From Chloroflexota bacterium (GTDB lineage: Bacteria; Chloroflexota; Anaerolineae; Aggregatilineales; Aggregatilineaceae), in the NCBI GenBank assembly GCA_012729765.1, contig JAAYCM010000100.1, positions 1 to 37,956 on the forward strand: 37,956 nucleotides of DNA. The letters are read 5' to 3'. The notes under the pieces are model-generated. The model searched no databases, was not told the origin of the DNA, and saw only the letters and a program-made list of their open reading frames with translations. The translations under genes were made by a program, and so were the position numbers. This document shows, piece by piece, positions 6,675 through 15,889 of this stretch. Numbering within the stretch: the stretch's first letter is position 1; each line of letters begins with the position of its first letter.

Positions 6675-8305
6675 CGCACGAACAGCGTGATCGTATCCGG
6701 CTCGCCGGGAATGTCGTTGCGGAAGGCGATGATGTCCAGCGTGTGCGAGCCGGTGCTGTCGGGCGTGTAGGTGAACTCGCCATCGAATCGCGCCTGGTTT
6801 TGCACAAAGAGCGTATCGAGCGGGATATTGAAGCGCCGCAGTTCGACGCGCGTGATGCCTTCGCGGTCGGTGGCCGAGAAATCAATGGTGACCGGATCGC
6901 CCAGGCTCACCTGTGTGTTATCAGCCGGTGACTGGATCGTCAGCGCCGGGCGCAGCTCCGCCGGGATGGTGTTGGTCGCCGGGGGCGCGGTCGGGCCGCC
7001 GCTGCCGGGGTCGTCGTCGCCGCCGATCAGCGCGCTGCCGAGCAGCACGACGATGACGATCAGCACGATCCCGGCCACCAATGCCCCGCCGATCCACAGC
7101 GCGCGCTCCATCGTCGCGTCGCGCGGCTCCTCGACCGGCGGCACATCGTAGGGCGTTTCGACCACCGGCTCCGGCTGGTACTCGTACACGGGCGGCTCAT
7201 ACGCGGGCGGCGGGGGTGCGCTGTAGCCCTGCCCGGCGGGGAGCGTCGGCTCGCCCACCGTCGGCACTTCGGCATAGTGCGGCGGCTGCGTCGGCGGGAT
7301 GGTCGGCTGCAAGTCCGGATCATCGTCCTCGCCGGCGCGGGCCATCAGGTCGCGCTCGATCTCGTCGTCCAGGGCTTCGGCGTTGGGATCGCGCTCCGGG
7401 CGCAGGGGTACACCACTGTCAACGGCCTGCTGCTCGTCGAAGAGCGTCTGTTCGGGCAGGCGGCCAGGGGCCTGAGTCTGCAGCACGCGCTCCAGATCGT
7501 TCGCCAGATCGAGCGCCGAGGGGTAGCGGTCCTCGCGGTTTTTGGCGAGCGCCCGGTCGATCACCGGCTCGATGCTGGCCGGTAGGCTGGGCTTGATCGT
7601 GTGCGGCGCGGGCGGGCGTACATCGAGATGCTGGTACATCAGGCCATGCGGCGTCTCGGCGGCGAAGGGGACCTGGCCGAGCAGCATCTGGTAGATCAGC
7701 ACGCCCAGCGCGTAGATGTCGGTCCGGCCATCGACCGGCTCGGCGCGCCACTGCTCCGGGGCCATATAGGTCGGCGTGCCCATGACCGATCCCTCCGCCG
7801 TGAGGCCGGTGGTCGGCTGGCCGCCCAGCATCTTGGCGATCCCGAAGTCGGTCAGGTAGGCGTCACCGTCGGCGTCGAGCAGGATATTTGTCGGCTTGAG
7901 GTCACGGTGCACGATCCCGCGCTGGTGGGCATAGGCCAGCGCCGACGCGATCTGGCGGGTGAGCCTGAGCACGCGTGCGACGGGCAGCGATCCTTCGCGG
8001 CGCAGCTCCGTCGCCAGATTGCCGCCTTCGATCAGCCGCATGACGAGATAGGCGCTCCCGTTGTCGCGGCCAAAGTCATAGACCGGCACGATATGCGGGT
8101 GGTTAAGCTGGGCGATGATCTGGGCCTCACGCTGAAAACGGCGCATGAACTCGTCGTCGGCAGCCAGATGATCGGCGATAATCTTGATGGCGACTTCCCG
8201 CTCCATGCTGGGCTGGCGCGCGCGATAAACGGTCGCCATCCCGCCCCTGCCGATCGGTTCGATAAGCTCGTACGGTCCAAGTTGCTTGCCGGAGAGATCA
8301 GTCAT
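6671..8305 (-). CDS. membrane-anchored Ser/Thr protein kinase with extracytoplasmic Ig-like domain
   Basis: A 544-aa PknB-type kinase that phosphorylates Ser/Thr on protein targets. Kinase domain about residues 11-275: glycine loop GRGGMATVY, Lys41 in AIKII, catalytic HRDLKPTN (Asp136), DFG at 153 and APEQ. A long Pro/Glu-rich juxtamembrane linker (about 280-400) follows, then one membrane helix (402-428). The outer domain of about 95 residues (SPADNTQVSLGDPVTIDFSA onward) resembles bacterial Ig-like modules, not PASTA repeats. The start at 8305 follows GCGAGG; in-frame upstream codons look non-coding. It is divergent from the RsmC-like gene. The ligand and targets are unknown, and no phosphatase is adjacent. 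Confidence 0.93.
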   Translation of the reverse strand: MTDLSGKQLGPYELIEPIGRGGMATVYRARQPSMEREVAIKIIADHLAADDEFMRRFQREAQIIAQLNHPHIVPVYDFGRDNGSAYLVMRLIEGGNLATELRREGSLPVARVLRLTRQIASALAYAHQRGIVHRDLKPTNILLDADGDAYLTDFGIAKMLGGQPTTGLTAEGSVMGTPTYMAPEQWRAEPVDGRTDIYALGVLIYQMLLGQVPFAAETPHGLMYQHLDVRPPAPHTIKPSLPASIEPVIDRALAKNREDRYPSALDLANDLERVLQTQAPGRLPEQTLFDEQQAVDSGVPLRPERDPNAEALDDEIERDLMARAGEDDDPDLQPTIPPTQPPHYAEVPTVGEPTLPAGQGYSAPPPPAYEPPVYEYQPEPVVETPYDVPPVEEPRDATMERALWIGGALVAGIVLIVIVVLLGSALIGGDDDPGSGGPTAPPATNTIPAELRPALTIQSPADNTQVSLGDPVTIDFSATDREGITRVELRRFNIPLDTLFVQNQARFDGEFTYTPDSTGSHTLDIIAFRNDIPGEPDTITLFVR

Positions 8306-8425
8306 AGTGCCTCGCAAAATGTAAAGCTGCCGGAATACCCGCTGCATCCCGGTGTGCATAGTATGTACCCGGATAGTATCACACTTAGGGCCGGGCGGCC
8401 TAGTGGCGGCCTGTCTGGAACACGC

Positions 8426-8431
8426 TATACT
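8426..8431 (+). promoter_or_regulatory. -10 element (CGCTATACT) of the RsmC-like gene
   Basis: TATACT preceded by CGC, 38 bases upstream of the start at 8470, with no clear -35 box. Confidence 0.45.
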
Positions 8432-8469
8432 GCACAATCCGGCCCGCCGCCATCACGAGAGGATGCCCG

Positions 8470-9558
8470 ATGACACGCCAACGCCTCGCCCCGACCAGCA
8501 CACTTTTTACGCAGACGGCCCGCATCACGCCCGGCGCGCGCGTGCTGCTGCTGTATGTTGACGATCCGGCGCTGGCCCGCTGGGCGGTCGCGCAGGCCGG
8601 GACGGGGGGGCAGGTCTGGGCGCTGCACGCTTCGCATCACGCCTTGCAGCAGCTCGACCGGCTGCCCGGCCTGCGGCTGGACGACGCGGTCTATCCCGAT
8701 CCGGCGGTGCATGGCCCGGCGGACGTGGCGCTGCTCGAAATCCCTAAGGGGCGCGAGTTCGTGCGGGCCTATCTCTGGACGGCGGCCCAGGCGCTGCGCT
8801 CCGGCGGGCAGCTTTATCTGGCCGGGCCGAACGCGGGCGGCGCGAAATCCGCGATCAAAGACGCCGCCGACCTGCTCGGCAGCGCGCCGGTGCTCACCTA
8901 CAAAAGCGGGCACCGGATCGCGCTCGGCACGCGGCCCGACGATCTGCACGTCCCTCCCGGCTGGGCCGATCCGCCGCCCTGGGAAGCCCAGACGCGCGTT
9001 TTCGAGCGGCCCGAAGGCGACTATACGATTGTGACCATGCCGGGCGTGTTTAGCTGGGAACATCTCGACGAAGGCACGGCGCTGCTGCTCGATCACCTGG
9101 GCGCGCAGCCGGGCCAGGATGTGCTCGACATCGGCTGCGGCTACGGCATCCTGGGGCTGGCGGCGGCGCGCGCCGGGGCACAGGTGACGATGGTCGATGA
9201 CGATCTGTTGGCGGTGCGCTGTGCGCGGGCCAGCGCCGAGATCAACGGCCTGGCGGCGCGCTGTACCGTGCTGCCGAGCGACATCACGCGCGCGGTCGAG
9301 GATCAGCAGTTCGACCTAGTCGTCTCCAACCCGCCGTTTCACCGCCATATCGAGGTCACGACCACGCCGGGCCAGCGCATCGTGCGCGAGGGCTACGAGC
9401 GGCTGCGGCGCAACGGGCGGCTGCGCATCGTCGCCAACAGCTTCCTGCCCTACGACCGCGTGATGCTGGAGCAGTTCGGCAGCGTGGAGACGCTGGCCGA
9501 CGACGGTCGTTTTCGCGTGCTGGAAGCCGTGCGCCGCCGGGGCGGGGCCGGCGCGTAG
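8470..9558 (+). CDS. RsmC/RlmG-like class I methyltransferase
   Basis: A 362-aa SAM-dependent methyltransferase of the small-ribosomal-subunit guanine-N2 family, probably acting on 16S or 23S rRNA. The N-terminal half (1-180) is the degenerate, non-catalytic Rossmann domain usual in RsmC. The C-terminal half has motif I LDIGCGYGILGLAAA, the acidic end of strand 2 (TMVDDD), DLVVSNPPFHRH (motif IV NPPF, typical of N-methylating enzymes) and the final strands. The start at 8470 follows GAGAGGATG. It is monocistronic by spacing. RsmC versus RlmG cannot be settled from sequence alone. Confidence 0.88.
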   Translation: MTRQRLAPTSTLFTQTARITPGARVLLLYVDDPALARWAVAQAGTGGQVWALHASHHALQQLDRLPGLRLDDAVYPDPAVHGPADVALLEIPKGREFVRAYLWTAAQALRSGGQLYLAGPNAGGAKSAIKDAADLLGSAPVLTYKSGHRIALGTRPDDLHVPPGWADPPPWEAQTRVFERPEGDYTIVTMPGVFSWEHLDEGTALLLDHLGAQPGQDVLDIGCGYGILGLAAARAGAQVTMVDDDLLAVRCARASAEINGLAARCTVLPSDITRAVEDQQFDLVVSNPPFHRHIEVTTTPGQRIVREGYERLRRNGRLRIVANSFLPYDRVMLEQFGSVETLADDGRFRVLEAVRRRGGAGA

Positions 9559-9669
9559 ACGTGGGCGATAAGCCGCCGTTTGCGCTAATCTCTAGGTGAA
9601 GCACGCCTCAACGTTGCACGCGAGCGCTTCCTAATCTCGGTGAAACCTGCCAGGCCAAAGGAGTTCCAG

Positions 9670-11076
9670 ATGGCAAAAGAATATGATGTCGTCGTGTTAG
9701 GTGGGGGTCCAGGGGGCTATGTGGCTGCGATCCGCTGCGCCCAGTTGGGCCTCAAAACCGCCGTAGTCGAGAAACAGTGGTGGGGCGGGGTGTGCCTGAA
9801 CGTCGGCTGTATTCCTTCCAAGGCGCTGCTGCGCAATGCCGAGCTGGCGCATATCTTCCAGCACCGGCTCAAGGATTTTGGCTTTAGCGCCGAGGGCGGC
9901 GTCCAGGTGGATTACGGCGCGGCCTTCAAGCGCAGCCGCCAGGTGTCGGAACGCCTGGTCAAGGGCGTGGGCTTCCTGATGAAGAAGAACAAGATCGACA
10001 CCTATGACGGCTGGGGCACCATTCAGGACAAATCGACGATCAACGTCGAGCTGAACGGCGGCGGCAGCGAGACACTGACCACCCAAAACCTGATCATCGC
10101 CACCGGCGCGACCAGCGGCGTGCTGCCCGGCACGCAGCTTTCGGACCACGTGATCACGTATCTGGAAGCGATCCTCTCCGAAACGCTGCCCAAGAGCATC
10201 GTCATCGTGGGGGCGGGGCCGATCGGCGTCGAGTTTGGCTACGTGATGCACAATTACGGCGTGGACGTGACCATTGTCGAGTTTCTGCCGCACCTGCTGC
10301 CGGGCGAGGATGTTGAAGTCTCGACCGAGCTAGAAAAGCAGTACAAGCGGCAAGGCATCAAGTTTATGGTCGGGACGCGCGTGGAAGCGATCGAGGACAC
10401 GGGCAGCGGCGTGAAAGTGTCCGTGCGCCAGGGCGAGGGCGAGGTGCAGGAGCTGACCGCCGAGAAGGCGATGCAGGCCATCGGCTTCAAGCCGCGCCTG
10501 GAAGGCTATGGCCTGGAGAATATCGCAGACCTGGAGATCACCGAGCGGCGCGCGATCGCGGTCGATGACCGCATGGCAACCAATGTGCCCGGCGTGTGGG
10601 CGATTGGCGACGTGACCGGCAAGCTGATGCTGGCCCATGTCGGCAGCGCACAGGGGATTATCTGCGCGGAGAATATCGCCGGGGTGGAGACTACCACGCT
10701 CGATTACCGCATGATGCCGCGCGCGACCTACTGCCAGCCGCAGGTTGCCAGCTTCGGCTATACCGAGCAGCAGGCCAAAGACGCCGGTTTCGAGATCAAC
10801 GTTGCCAAGTTCCCCTTCCAGGCCAACGGTAAGGCGCTCGGCCTGGGCGAGACGGCTGGTTTTGTGAAGATCATCAGCGACAAGCAGTATGGCGAGATTC
10901 TGGGCGCGCACATGATCGGCCCGGACGTGACCGAGCTGCTGCCGGAGCTGACCCTGGCCCAGAAATGGGAGCTGACCTCGTATGAGATCGCGCAGAACGT
11001 CCACGCCCATCCCACGCTCTCCGAGGCGCTGATGGAAGTGGCGCACGGGCTGGAAGGGCATATGATTAACCTGTAG
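9670..11076 (+). CDS. lpdA: dihydrolipoyl dehydrogenase
   Basis: A 468-aa FAD enzyme (E3) that reoxidises dihydrolipoamide with NAD in 2-oxoacid dehydrogenase complexes or the glycine cleavage system. Seen: FAD loop [10 protein letters not shown] (11-20), redox disulfide CLNVGC (Cys42, Cys47), NAD loop [11 protein letters not shown], the second FAD motif WAIGDVTG, and the C-terminal active-site HAHPTLSEA with the base His and its Glu partner. Length and order are standard. The start follows AAAGGAG seven bases upstream; an in-frame ATG at 9640 has no such signal. No E1 or E2 gene is nearby, so it probably serves several complexes encoded elsewhere. Confidence 0.96.
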   Translation: MAKEYDVVVLGGGPGGYVAAIRCAQLGLKTAVVEKQWWGGVCLNVGCIPSKALLRNAELAHIFQHRLKDFGFSAEGGVQVDYGAAFKRSRQVSERLVKGVGFLMKKNKIDTYDGWGTIQDKSTINVELNGGGSETLTTQNLIIATGATSGVLPGTQLSDHVITYLEAILSETLPKSIVIVGAGPIGVEFGYVMHNYGVDVTIVEFLPHLLPGEDVEVSTELEKQYKRQGIKFMVGTRVEAIEDTGSGVKVSVRQGEGEVQELTAEKAMQAIGFKPRLEGYGLENIADLEITERRAIAVDDRMATNVPGVWAIGDVTGKLMLAHVGSAQGIICAENIAGVETTTLDYRMMPRATYCQPQVASFGYTEQQAKDAGFEINVAKFPFQANGKALGLGETAGFVKIISDKQYGEILGAHMIGPDVTELLPELTLAQKWELTSYEIAQNVHAHPTLSEALMEVAHGLEGHMINL

Positions 11077-11127
11077 GCCGCCTCAGGCGTGAAGGGGTAG
11101 GGGGACACAAAGCAAGAAGCAAGGAAG

Positions 11128-12840
11128 ATGATGCGCACCGCCGATGTTAACGCTGTCTTGACGCCATCCGCTGACAAAACACAGTCGTTCACCAACCTTT
11201 CAGATGCTTCGCTGCAGGCGGCGCTCAACGCCCATGCGCGAAGCAGCCTGCGCCCGGTGGCGCTGGGCGTGGGCCTGGTCTATGCGCTGCTCGCGGCGGG
11301 GCTGCTGCTAACCGAATCGACCTCTGAGGCTGCCGCTGCTGCGCTTTCGAGCGCGGGAGTGGCAGCTATCCTTTTGGCGCTGTTCTATCTTCTTAACTTC
11401 TGGCAGCCGCCGCTGGCCTGGGCGCAGCCGCTCATCGTCGGCCTGGGCGGGCTGGTGCTGCTCAATAACGTCTTTGTGCACCTCACACTCGATCTCGGCC
11501 AGCAGGCCGATTTTTTGCTGGTAATCGTCGGCGCGGGCTTTCTGCTGCTGTCGGCGCGCTGGCTGGTGGTGCTGCTCGTCATGACCGGGCTGGCCTGGGC
11601 GCTGGTGGCGCTCGAAGGCTATTCCTACGTGGGCTGGCGCTATATTGCGATGGCCTACGCGGCGGCGGTGATGGTCGCCGTCATAGCCCATATCAGCCGC
11701 GTGCGGGTGCTGCGCCGCCTGGAGCAGTTGCGCTGGCACGATCAGCAGCGCCAGGTCGAGCTGGAAGCGGCGGTGCAGGATGCGCGCCAGCATGCGGAAC
11801 GCTTCCACGCGCTGGCCGACGCTGCCTTCGAAGGGGTCGCGGTGCTGATGGATGGCCAGATCGTAGACGCCAACCCCGCGCTGGCGGAGATGCTCGGTTA
11901 TGCATCGGTGGACGAACTGATCGGACGCCCACCCGCCGCCTTTGTCGCCCCCGAAGCGCGCGAAGCGCTCCGGCAGGCCATCGTGACCGGTGAGCCGGAA
12001 TCGATTGAAGCGGTGGGCCTGCGCCGGGATGGTGAGCGCCGCTTGCTGGAGCTGCATCACGGCAGGATACCGTACCGTGACGGAGTGGCGCGGGTGGTGG
12101 CGGTGCGCGATATCACCGAGCGCAAGCAGACCGAAGCCGCGCGCGAGCAGTTGATCGAAGAGCTGGACGCCTTCTCGCATACCGTCGCCCACGACCTGAA
12201 AAATCCGCTGGCGCTGATGCAGGGTTATGCCGAGCTGCTGCTGGCAACCGAGAGAACCCTGACCCGCGACGAGCGGCTGAACTATCTGGAGTTGATTGTG
12301 CAGAACGCGTTCAAGATGGGCACGATCATCGACGAGCTGCTGCTGCTGGCCCACCTGCGCCAGGACGAAGTGCCCGCACTCCCGGTGCAGATGGGCGCGG
12401 TCGTGGCCGAAGCCTGCCAGCGTTTGAGCTATATGATCGACGAGTATCAGGCCGGGCTGGTGCTGCCGGAACACTGGCCGATGGTGCTCGGCCACAGCAC
12501 GTGGATCGAGGAAGTCTGGATCAATTATCTGAGCAACGCGATCAAGTATGGCGGCCAGCCGCCCCGGCTCGAACTGGGCGCGGATGTCCTGCCGGATGGC
12601 CGCGTGCGCTGCTGGGTGCGCGATAACGGGGCCGGGCTGACCGCCGACGAGCAGCGCCAGTTGTTCGTGCCGTTTACGCAGCTCAGCGATCTGAATACCA
12701 AAGGGCACGGGCTGGGGCTGTCGATCGTGCGCCGGATCGTCGAGAAGCTGGGGGGCGAGGTCGGTGTAGAGAGTGAGGTCGGCCAGGGCAGCACGTTCAG
12801 CTTCACACTGCCCGGTGTGCCGCCCGACTTCCCGGCGTAG
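11128..12840 (+). CDS. membrane PAS sensor histidine kinase
   Basis: A 570-aa sensor that autophosphorylates on His and passes phosphate to a response regulator. Six hydrophobic segments (about residues 43-188) are followed by a short coiled coil, a PAS domain (about 225-335, ADAAFEGVAVLMDGQIVDANP), then the H-box FSHTVAHDLKNPLA (His355), N-box WINYLSNAIKYG, G1 VRDNGAGL and G2 HGLGLSIVRRIVEKLGG. The start is the ATG after GGAAG at 11122-11126. No response regulator is adjacent, so this is an orphan kinase here. The signal is unknown; the compact six-helix sensor lacks a sizeable outer domain, which suggests intramembrane or PAS-mediated sensing. Confidence 0.93.
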   Translation: MMRTADVNAVLTPSADKTQSFTNLSDASLQAALNAHARSSLRPVALGVGLVYALLAAGLLLTESTSEAAAAALSSAGVAAILLALFYLLNFWQPPLAWAQPLIVGLGGLVLLNNVFVHLTLDLGQQADFLLVIVGAGFLLLSARWLVVLLVMTGLAWALVALEGYSYVGWRYIAMAYAAAVMVAVIAHISRVRVLRRLEQLRWHDQQRQVELEAAVQDARQHAERFHALADAAFEGVAVLMDGQIVDANPALAEMLGYASVDELIGRPPAAFVAPEAREALRQAIVTGEPESIEAVGLRRDGERRLLELHHGRIPYRDGVARVVAVRDITERKQTEAAREQLIEELDAFSHTVAHDLKNPLALMQGYAELLLATERTLTRDERLNYLELIVQNAFKMGTIIDELLLLAHLRQDEVPALPVQMGAVVAEACQRLSYMIDEYQAGLVLPEHWPMVLGHSTWIEEVWINYLSNAIKYGGQPPRLELGADVLPDGRVRCWVRDNGAGLTADEQRQLFVPFTQLSDLNTKGHGLGLSIVRRIVEKLGGEVGVESEVGQGSTFSFTLPGVPPDFPA

Positions 12841-12887
12841 TTTCCACTTGCGGACTCCGGCTCCGGCCCCACTGCGGCCACCCACGC

Positions 12888-12893
12888 TATAAT
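12888..12893 (+). promoter_or_regulatory. -10 element (CGCTATAAT) of the GTPase-like/VOC gene
   Basis: A perfect TATAAT preceded by CGC, 44 bases upstream of the start at 12938, with no -35 box at the expected place. Confidence 0.5.
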
Positions 12894-12937
12894 ATGAGGC
12901 GGTATTGTGCAAAGTGTCACGATGGAGTCGCGCTGTA

Positions 12938-13999
12938 ATGCTCAAAATCGCTGTTTTCGGCTTCTACCATGCCGATCAGGTTCGGATCGCGCACCCCAAC
13001 TCGGACGGGCATCTTTCCCCGGTCCACACCGACGAGCTAATGCGCACCGCGTGGGAGCTGGAGCCGCCTGAAACGCGCGTCGGGACCGATTCGCCCGGCG
13101 CGCCGTGTTTTGTCAAGCTGACGCGGCTCGCGTCGCAGCCGGTGTATGTGCAGTCGCTCAGCGACCGGATGGCCCCCGGCGCGGGCCTGCTCAACTGCGA
13201 TGGCTATGTGGCGATCATCGACGCCGTGAAAATCCTGGCCCCGCGCACGATCATGACCGCGCTGCGCCGCCTGGCCGAGCTGCAGCCCGGCGCGCACGTG
13301 ATGATCGCGGCTGCCCGCCAGAATGAGCCGGACGCGCTGTCGTCGGACGAGATTCGCGCCGTGCTCGGCCTGCACCCCGATCTGCCGATCTATCCCTACG
13401 TGCCCAGCGAGCCGAAAACCGTCTATCGCCTGCTGCGCCGGCTGGCCCGCTATATCGACGATCCGCAGCGCGTCGCCCCGCCGATCTTCGTTGGCGAAAC
13501 GGCGGCCCCGGCTGCCGCGCCGCCCGAAGCGAGTCCCGCTCCAGCGGCGGAGCATTGGGCCAGTATCGCGCCGCTGCCCCAGATTCGCGGGCTGGACCAC
13601 GTGGCGATCACGGTCAGCGATCTGGCGCGGGCGCTCGATTTCTACCAGGGCTTGCTCGGCTTCCGGCTGTTGGGACATCTCGATTTTCCCGGCGACGAGC
13701 ACGGCTTCTCGATTGCCTATCTCGACACGGGGCGCGGAACGCTCGAATTGTTCAACTATGCCGGGGCGGAGACGCTGCCGTCCGGCTGCCTGCCCGACGA
13801 TCGCCAGGTTGGGCTGCGGCACCTGGCGCTGCGCGTGACCGGCATCGACGCGGTGGCCGAGCAGCTCGCGTGCGCGGGCGTGCCGTTCACACTGGAGCCA
13901 ACCGACGCCGTTGGCGGGGTGCGGATCGCGTTCCTGACCGATCCCGACGGCACGCTGATCGAACTGATCGAGGGCGACCTGACCTATTCGCGGCGCTAG
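12938..13999 (+). CDS. degenerate small-GTPase-like domain fused to a VOC (glyoxalase-fold) domain
   Basis: A 353-aa soluble protein. Residues 1-175 follow the order of MglA/Ras-like GTPases (KIAVFGFY strand, CDGYVAIIDA, HVMIAAARQNEPDALSSDE, helices ending LRRLARYI). The P-loop Gly-Lys-Ser/Thr is missing (GFYHADQV) and the NKxD base motif reads RQNEPD, so nucleotide binding is doubtful. A Pro/Ala linker (180-205) leads to a VOC domain (about 212-345). Its four metal-ligand positions look intact: His in LDHVAITV, Glu in TLELFNY, His in LRHLALRV, Glu in LIELIEG. VOC proteins include glyoxalases, dioxygenases and epimerases; the reaction here is unknown. The start at 12938 is weakly supported (GGAG 11 bases upstream). 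Confidence 0.8.
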   Translation: MLKIAVFGFYHADQVRIAHPNSDGHLSPVHTDELMRTAWELEPPETRVGTDSPGAPCFVKLTRLASQPVYVQSLSDRMAPGAGLLNCDGYVAIIDAVKILAPRTIMTALRRLAELQPGAHVMIAAARQNEPDALSSDEIRAVLGLHPDLPIYPYVPSEPKTVYRLLRRLARYIDDPQRVAPPIFVGETAAPAAAPPEASPAPAAEHWASIAPLPQIRGLDHVAITVSDLARALDFYQGLLGFRLLGHLDFPGDEHGFSIAYLDTGRGTLELFNYAGAETLPSGCLPDDRQVGLRHLALRVTGIDAVAEQLACAGVPFTLEPTDAVGGVRIAFLTDPDGTLIELIEGDLTYSRR

Positions 14000-14083
14000 C
14001 GGCGGCTGTCCCTCAGATATGCCTGACGTGTGCCAGGGCAACCCGGCGTCGCTGGCGGCCCGGTGCGCAAAATCGTCTTTCGG

Positions 14084-14089
14084 TATAAT
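14084..14089 (+). promoter_or_regulatory. -10 element (CGGTATAAT) of the PHP gene
   Basis: TATAAT preceded by CGG, 38 bases upstream of the start at 14128; no clear -35. Confidence 0.5.
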
Positions 14090-14127
14090 CTGGTTCAAGC
14101 TACGAGCCGCAGAAGGATACTACACCT

Positions 14128-14958
14128 ATGACCAACCCCGCCCACGCTAACGGGCGCATCCCGTTCGATTATCACGTGCACAGCAACCTGAGCTGCGACA
14201 GCAAGGCGACGATGGCCGAGATGAGCCGGGCCGCGCTGGAGAAAGGCATCCGCGAGATTGCCTTCACCGAGCACTTCGATCCCAAGCCCGAAGATATCTG
14301 CGCGGGCTTTTATGATCCGGCGCGCTACTTCGAGAGCCTGGAAGCGGCGCGGCGTGAGTTCGCGCTCCTGGGCCTGACCATCCGCGCCGGGGTCGAAGTG
14401 GGCGAATATCACCGCTACCGCGACGTGATCCAGCCGGTGATCGATGCCTGGCCCTACGACCTGGTGCTGGGCAGCCTGCACTGGTCGGGCGAGGATAACA
14501 TCTTCGATGTGGCGTTCTATCGGGCGCACGCCGCCGAAGAGATCATGCCGCGCTACTTTGCGGAGATGATCGAAATGGTGCGCGACGGCGGCTTCGACGT
14601 GCTGGCCCATGCCGACGTGGTCAAGCGCGCGGCCTTTTCGGTCTACGGGCGTTTCGACGACTGCGACTGGGAAGACGCGATCCGCCCGGTGTGGCAGGCG
14701 TGCATCGAAACCGGCATCGGCATCGAGATCAATACGTCCGGGCTGCGGCTGAGCGTGGCCGAAGCACATCCCGGCCTGGACGCGCTGCGCTGGTACCGCG
14801 AGATGGGCGGCGAGCTGCTGACCATCGGCAGCGACAGCCACCGCCCAGATCAGGTTGGTTCGGGGCTGGCAGCCGGGCTTGATATGGCGCGGCAGGCCGG
14901 CTTTACACGGGTGTGCACCTTCGAGCGGCGGCAGGTCGCGGGCTGGGTCGAGATTTAG
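14128..14958 (+). CDS. PHP-domain phosphatase, histidinol-phosphatase (HisJ/HisK) family
   Basis: A 276-aa metal-dependent phosphoesterase. Ligand motifs: DYHVHSNLSCDSK (first HxH and the following D), FTEHFD, GVEVGEY, LGSLHW, DVLAHADVVKR and GSDSHRPDQVG. This full set is typical of HisJ-type histidinol-phosphate phosphatases, which make histidinol in histidine synthesis; other PHP members act on different phosphate esters, and no his genes adjoin. AGAAGGA precedes the start. The dienelactone-hydrolase-like gene begins 26 bases after its stop, so the two are probably cotranscribed. Confidence 0.85.
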   Translation: MTNPAHANGRIPFDYHVHSNLSCDSKATMAEMSRAALEKGIREIAFTEHFDPKPEDICAGFYDPARYFESLEAARREFALLGLTIRAGVEVGEYHRYRDVIQPVIDAWPYDLVLGSLHWSGEDNIFDVAFYRAHAAEEIMPRYFAEMIEMVRDGGFDVLAHADVVKRAAFSVYGRFDDCDWEDAIRPVWQACIETGIGIEINTSGLRLSVAEAHPGLDALRWYREMGGELLTIGSDSHRPDQVGSGLAAGLDMARQAGFTRVCTFERRQVAGWVEI

Positions 14959-14984
14959 CGGCTGGAACAGCGGAGAGCATGCGC

Positions 14985-15743
14985 ATGTATGACGCCGATC
15001 AGGTCCAATACGCCATCGTCAGCGGCTATATTCAGATCGTGTCGGATGGGCACTACCTGCCCGGCTTCTGGTCGCATCCGGCGATGGGCGGGCCGTTTCA
15101 GGGATTGGTGCTGCTGCACGACGAATGGGGCCTGACACAGCACATCCGCGCCCAGGTGCGCCATATGGCCGAGCGCGGCTATTATGTCATCGCGCCCGAT
15201 CTGTTCCAGCGGCAGACCGCGCAGGATGCCGATCAGGCTGCCGCGCTGACCACCCAGGCGCTCGGCGGCGGGGTGATCTCGCAGGTGGCGGCGGCGCTGC
15301 ACGCGCTGAAATCGCACAACCGCTGCACGGGCGAGATCGGGCTGATCGGCTGGGGGTTTGGCGGCGAACTGGCCCTGAAAACTGCCGTTTTTCGTGACGA
15401 CCTGTGCGCGACGGTCGTGTTTTATGGCCTGCCAGAGGACTTACTCCCGGCGGAGCTGCGGATGCTGAGCTGCCCGCTGCTCGCGCTCTATGCCGAGCAG
15501 GATGCGCGGATTCCGCCGGAAAACATCGAGCGTCTGCGCGCCGTGCTGGAGCAGTCCGAGCAGGCGCACGAAGTCGTGATCTATCCCGATGTCGGGCGCG
15601 GGTTTTTCGACGAGACGCGCCCCGGTTATCATCCGGTGGCGGCCCAACATGCCTCAGCCCGGATGCTGGCCTTTCTGGAACAGCAGCTTTCGGCGGGCGG
15701 CGCACCCGGCCCGGAGCAGTTCCGACCGGGCGGTATCTATTAA
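14985..15743 (+). CDS. dienelactone hydrolase-like protein lacking catalytic Cys and His
   Basis: A 252-aa alpha/beta-hydrolase of the dienelactone hydrolase family: GLVLLHDEWGLTQHIRA, GYYVIAPDLFQ, TGEIGLIGWGFGGELAL, CPLLALYAEQDARIP and a C-terminal RPGYHPVAAQHASARMLAFLE. In active members the nucleophile elbow is G-x-C-x-G-G and the base is the His of G-H-G-F. Here those positions are Gly124 (GWGFGG) and Arg205 (GRGFF); only the Asp (173) remains. Hydrolysis by the usual Cys-Asp-His triad is therefore unlikely, and a binding or regulatory role is possible. The start at 14985 has GGAGAG seven bases upstream; the ATG at 14979 is too close to it. Likely in an operon with the PHP gene. Confidence 0.82.
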   Translation: MYDADQVQYAIVSGYIQIVSDGHYLPGFWSHPAMGGPFQGLVLLHDEWGLTQHIRAQVRHMAERGYYVIAPDLFQRQTAQDADQAAALTTQALGGGVISQVAAALHALKSHNRCTGEIGLIGWGFGGELALKTAVFRDDLCATVVFYGLPEDLLPAELRMLSCPLLALYAEQDARIPPENIERLRAVLEQSEQAHEVVIYPDVGRGFFDETRPGYHPVAAQHASARMLAFLEQQLSAGGAPGPEQFRPGGIY

Positions 15744-15889
15744 ACGGGTGAGCGGTCGCACGTTTACATTCTTTGTGCGATAATGCGGGGTTAGAGACTG
15801 CGTATCACCCGGCTGCATCTGTGCTGCACTGCGAGGGAAGCCGGGCCGCAGATTTGGGTCTGCTTTATAACTTGAGAAGGGCAGATGCC

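Noticed and set aside
11308..12945. Long minus-strand frame opposite the histidine kinase
   Set aside because: Gln/His/Arg-rich shadow; the plus-strand gene has complete kinase motifs.
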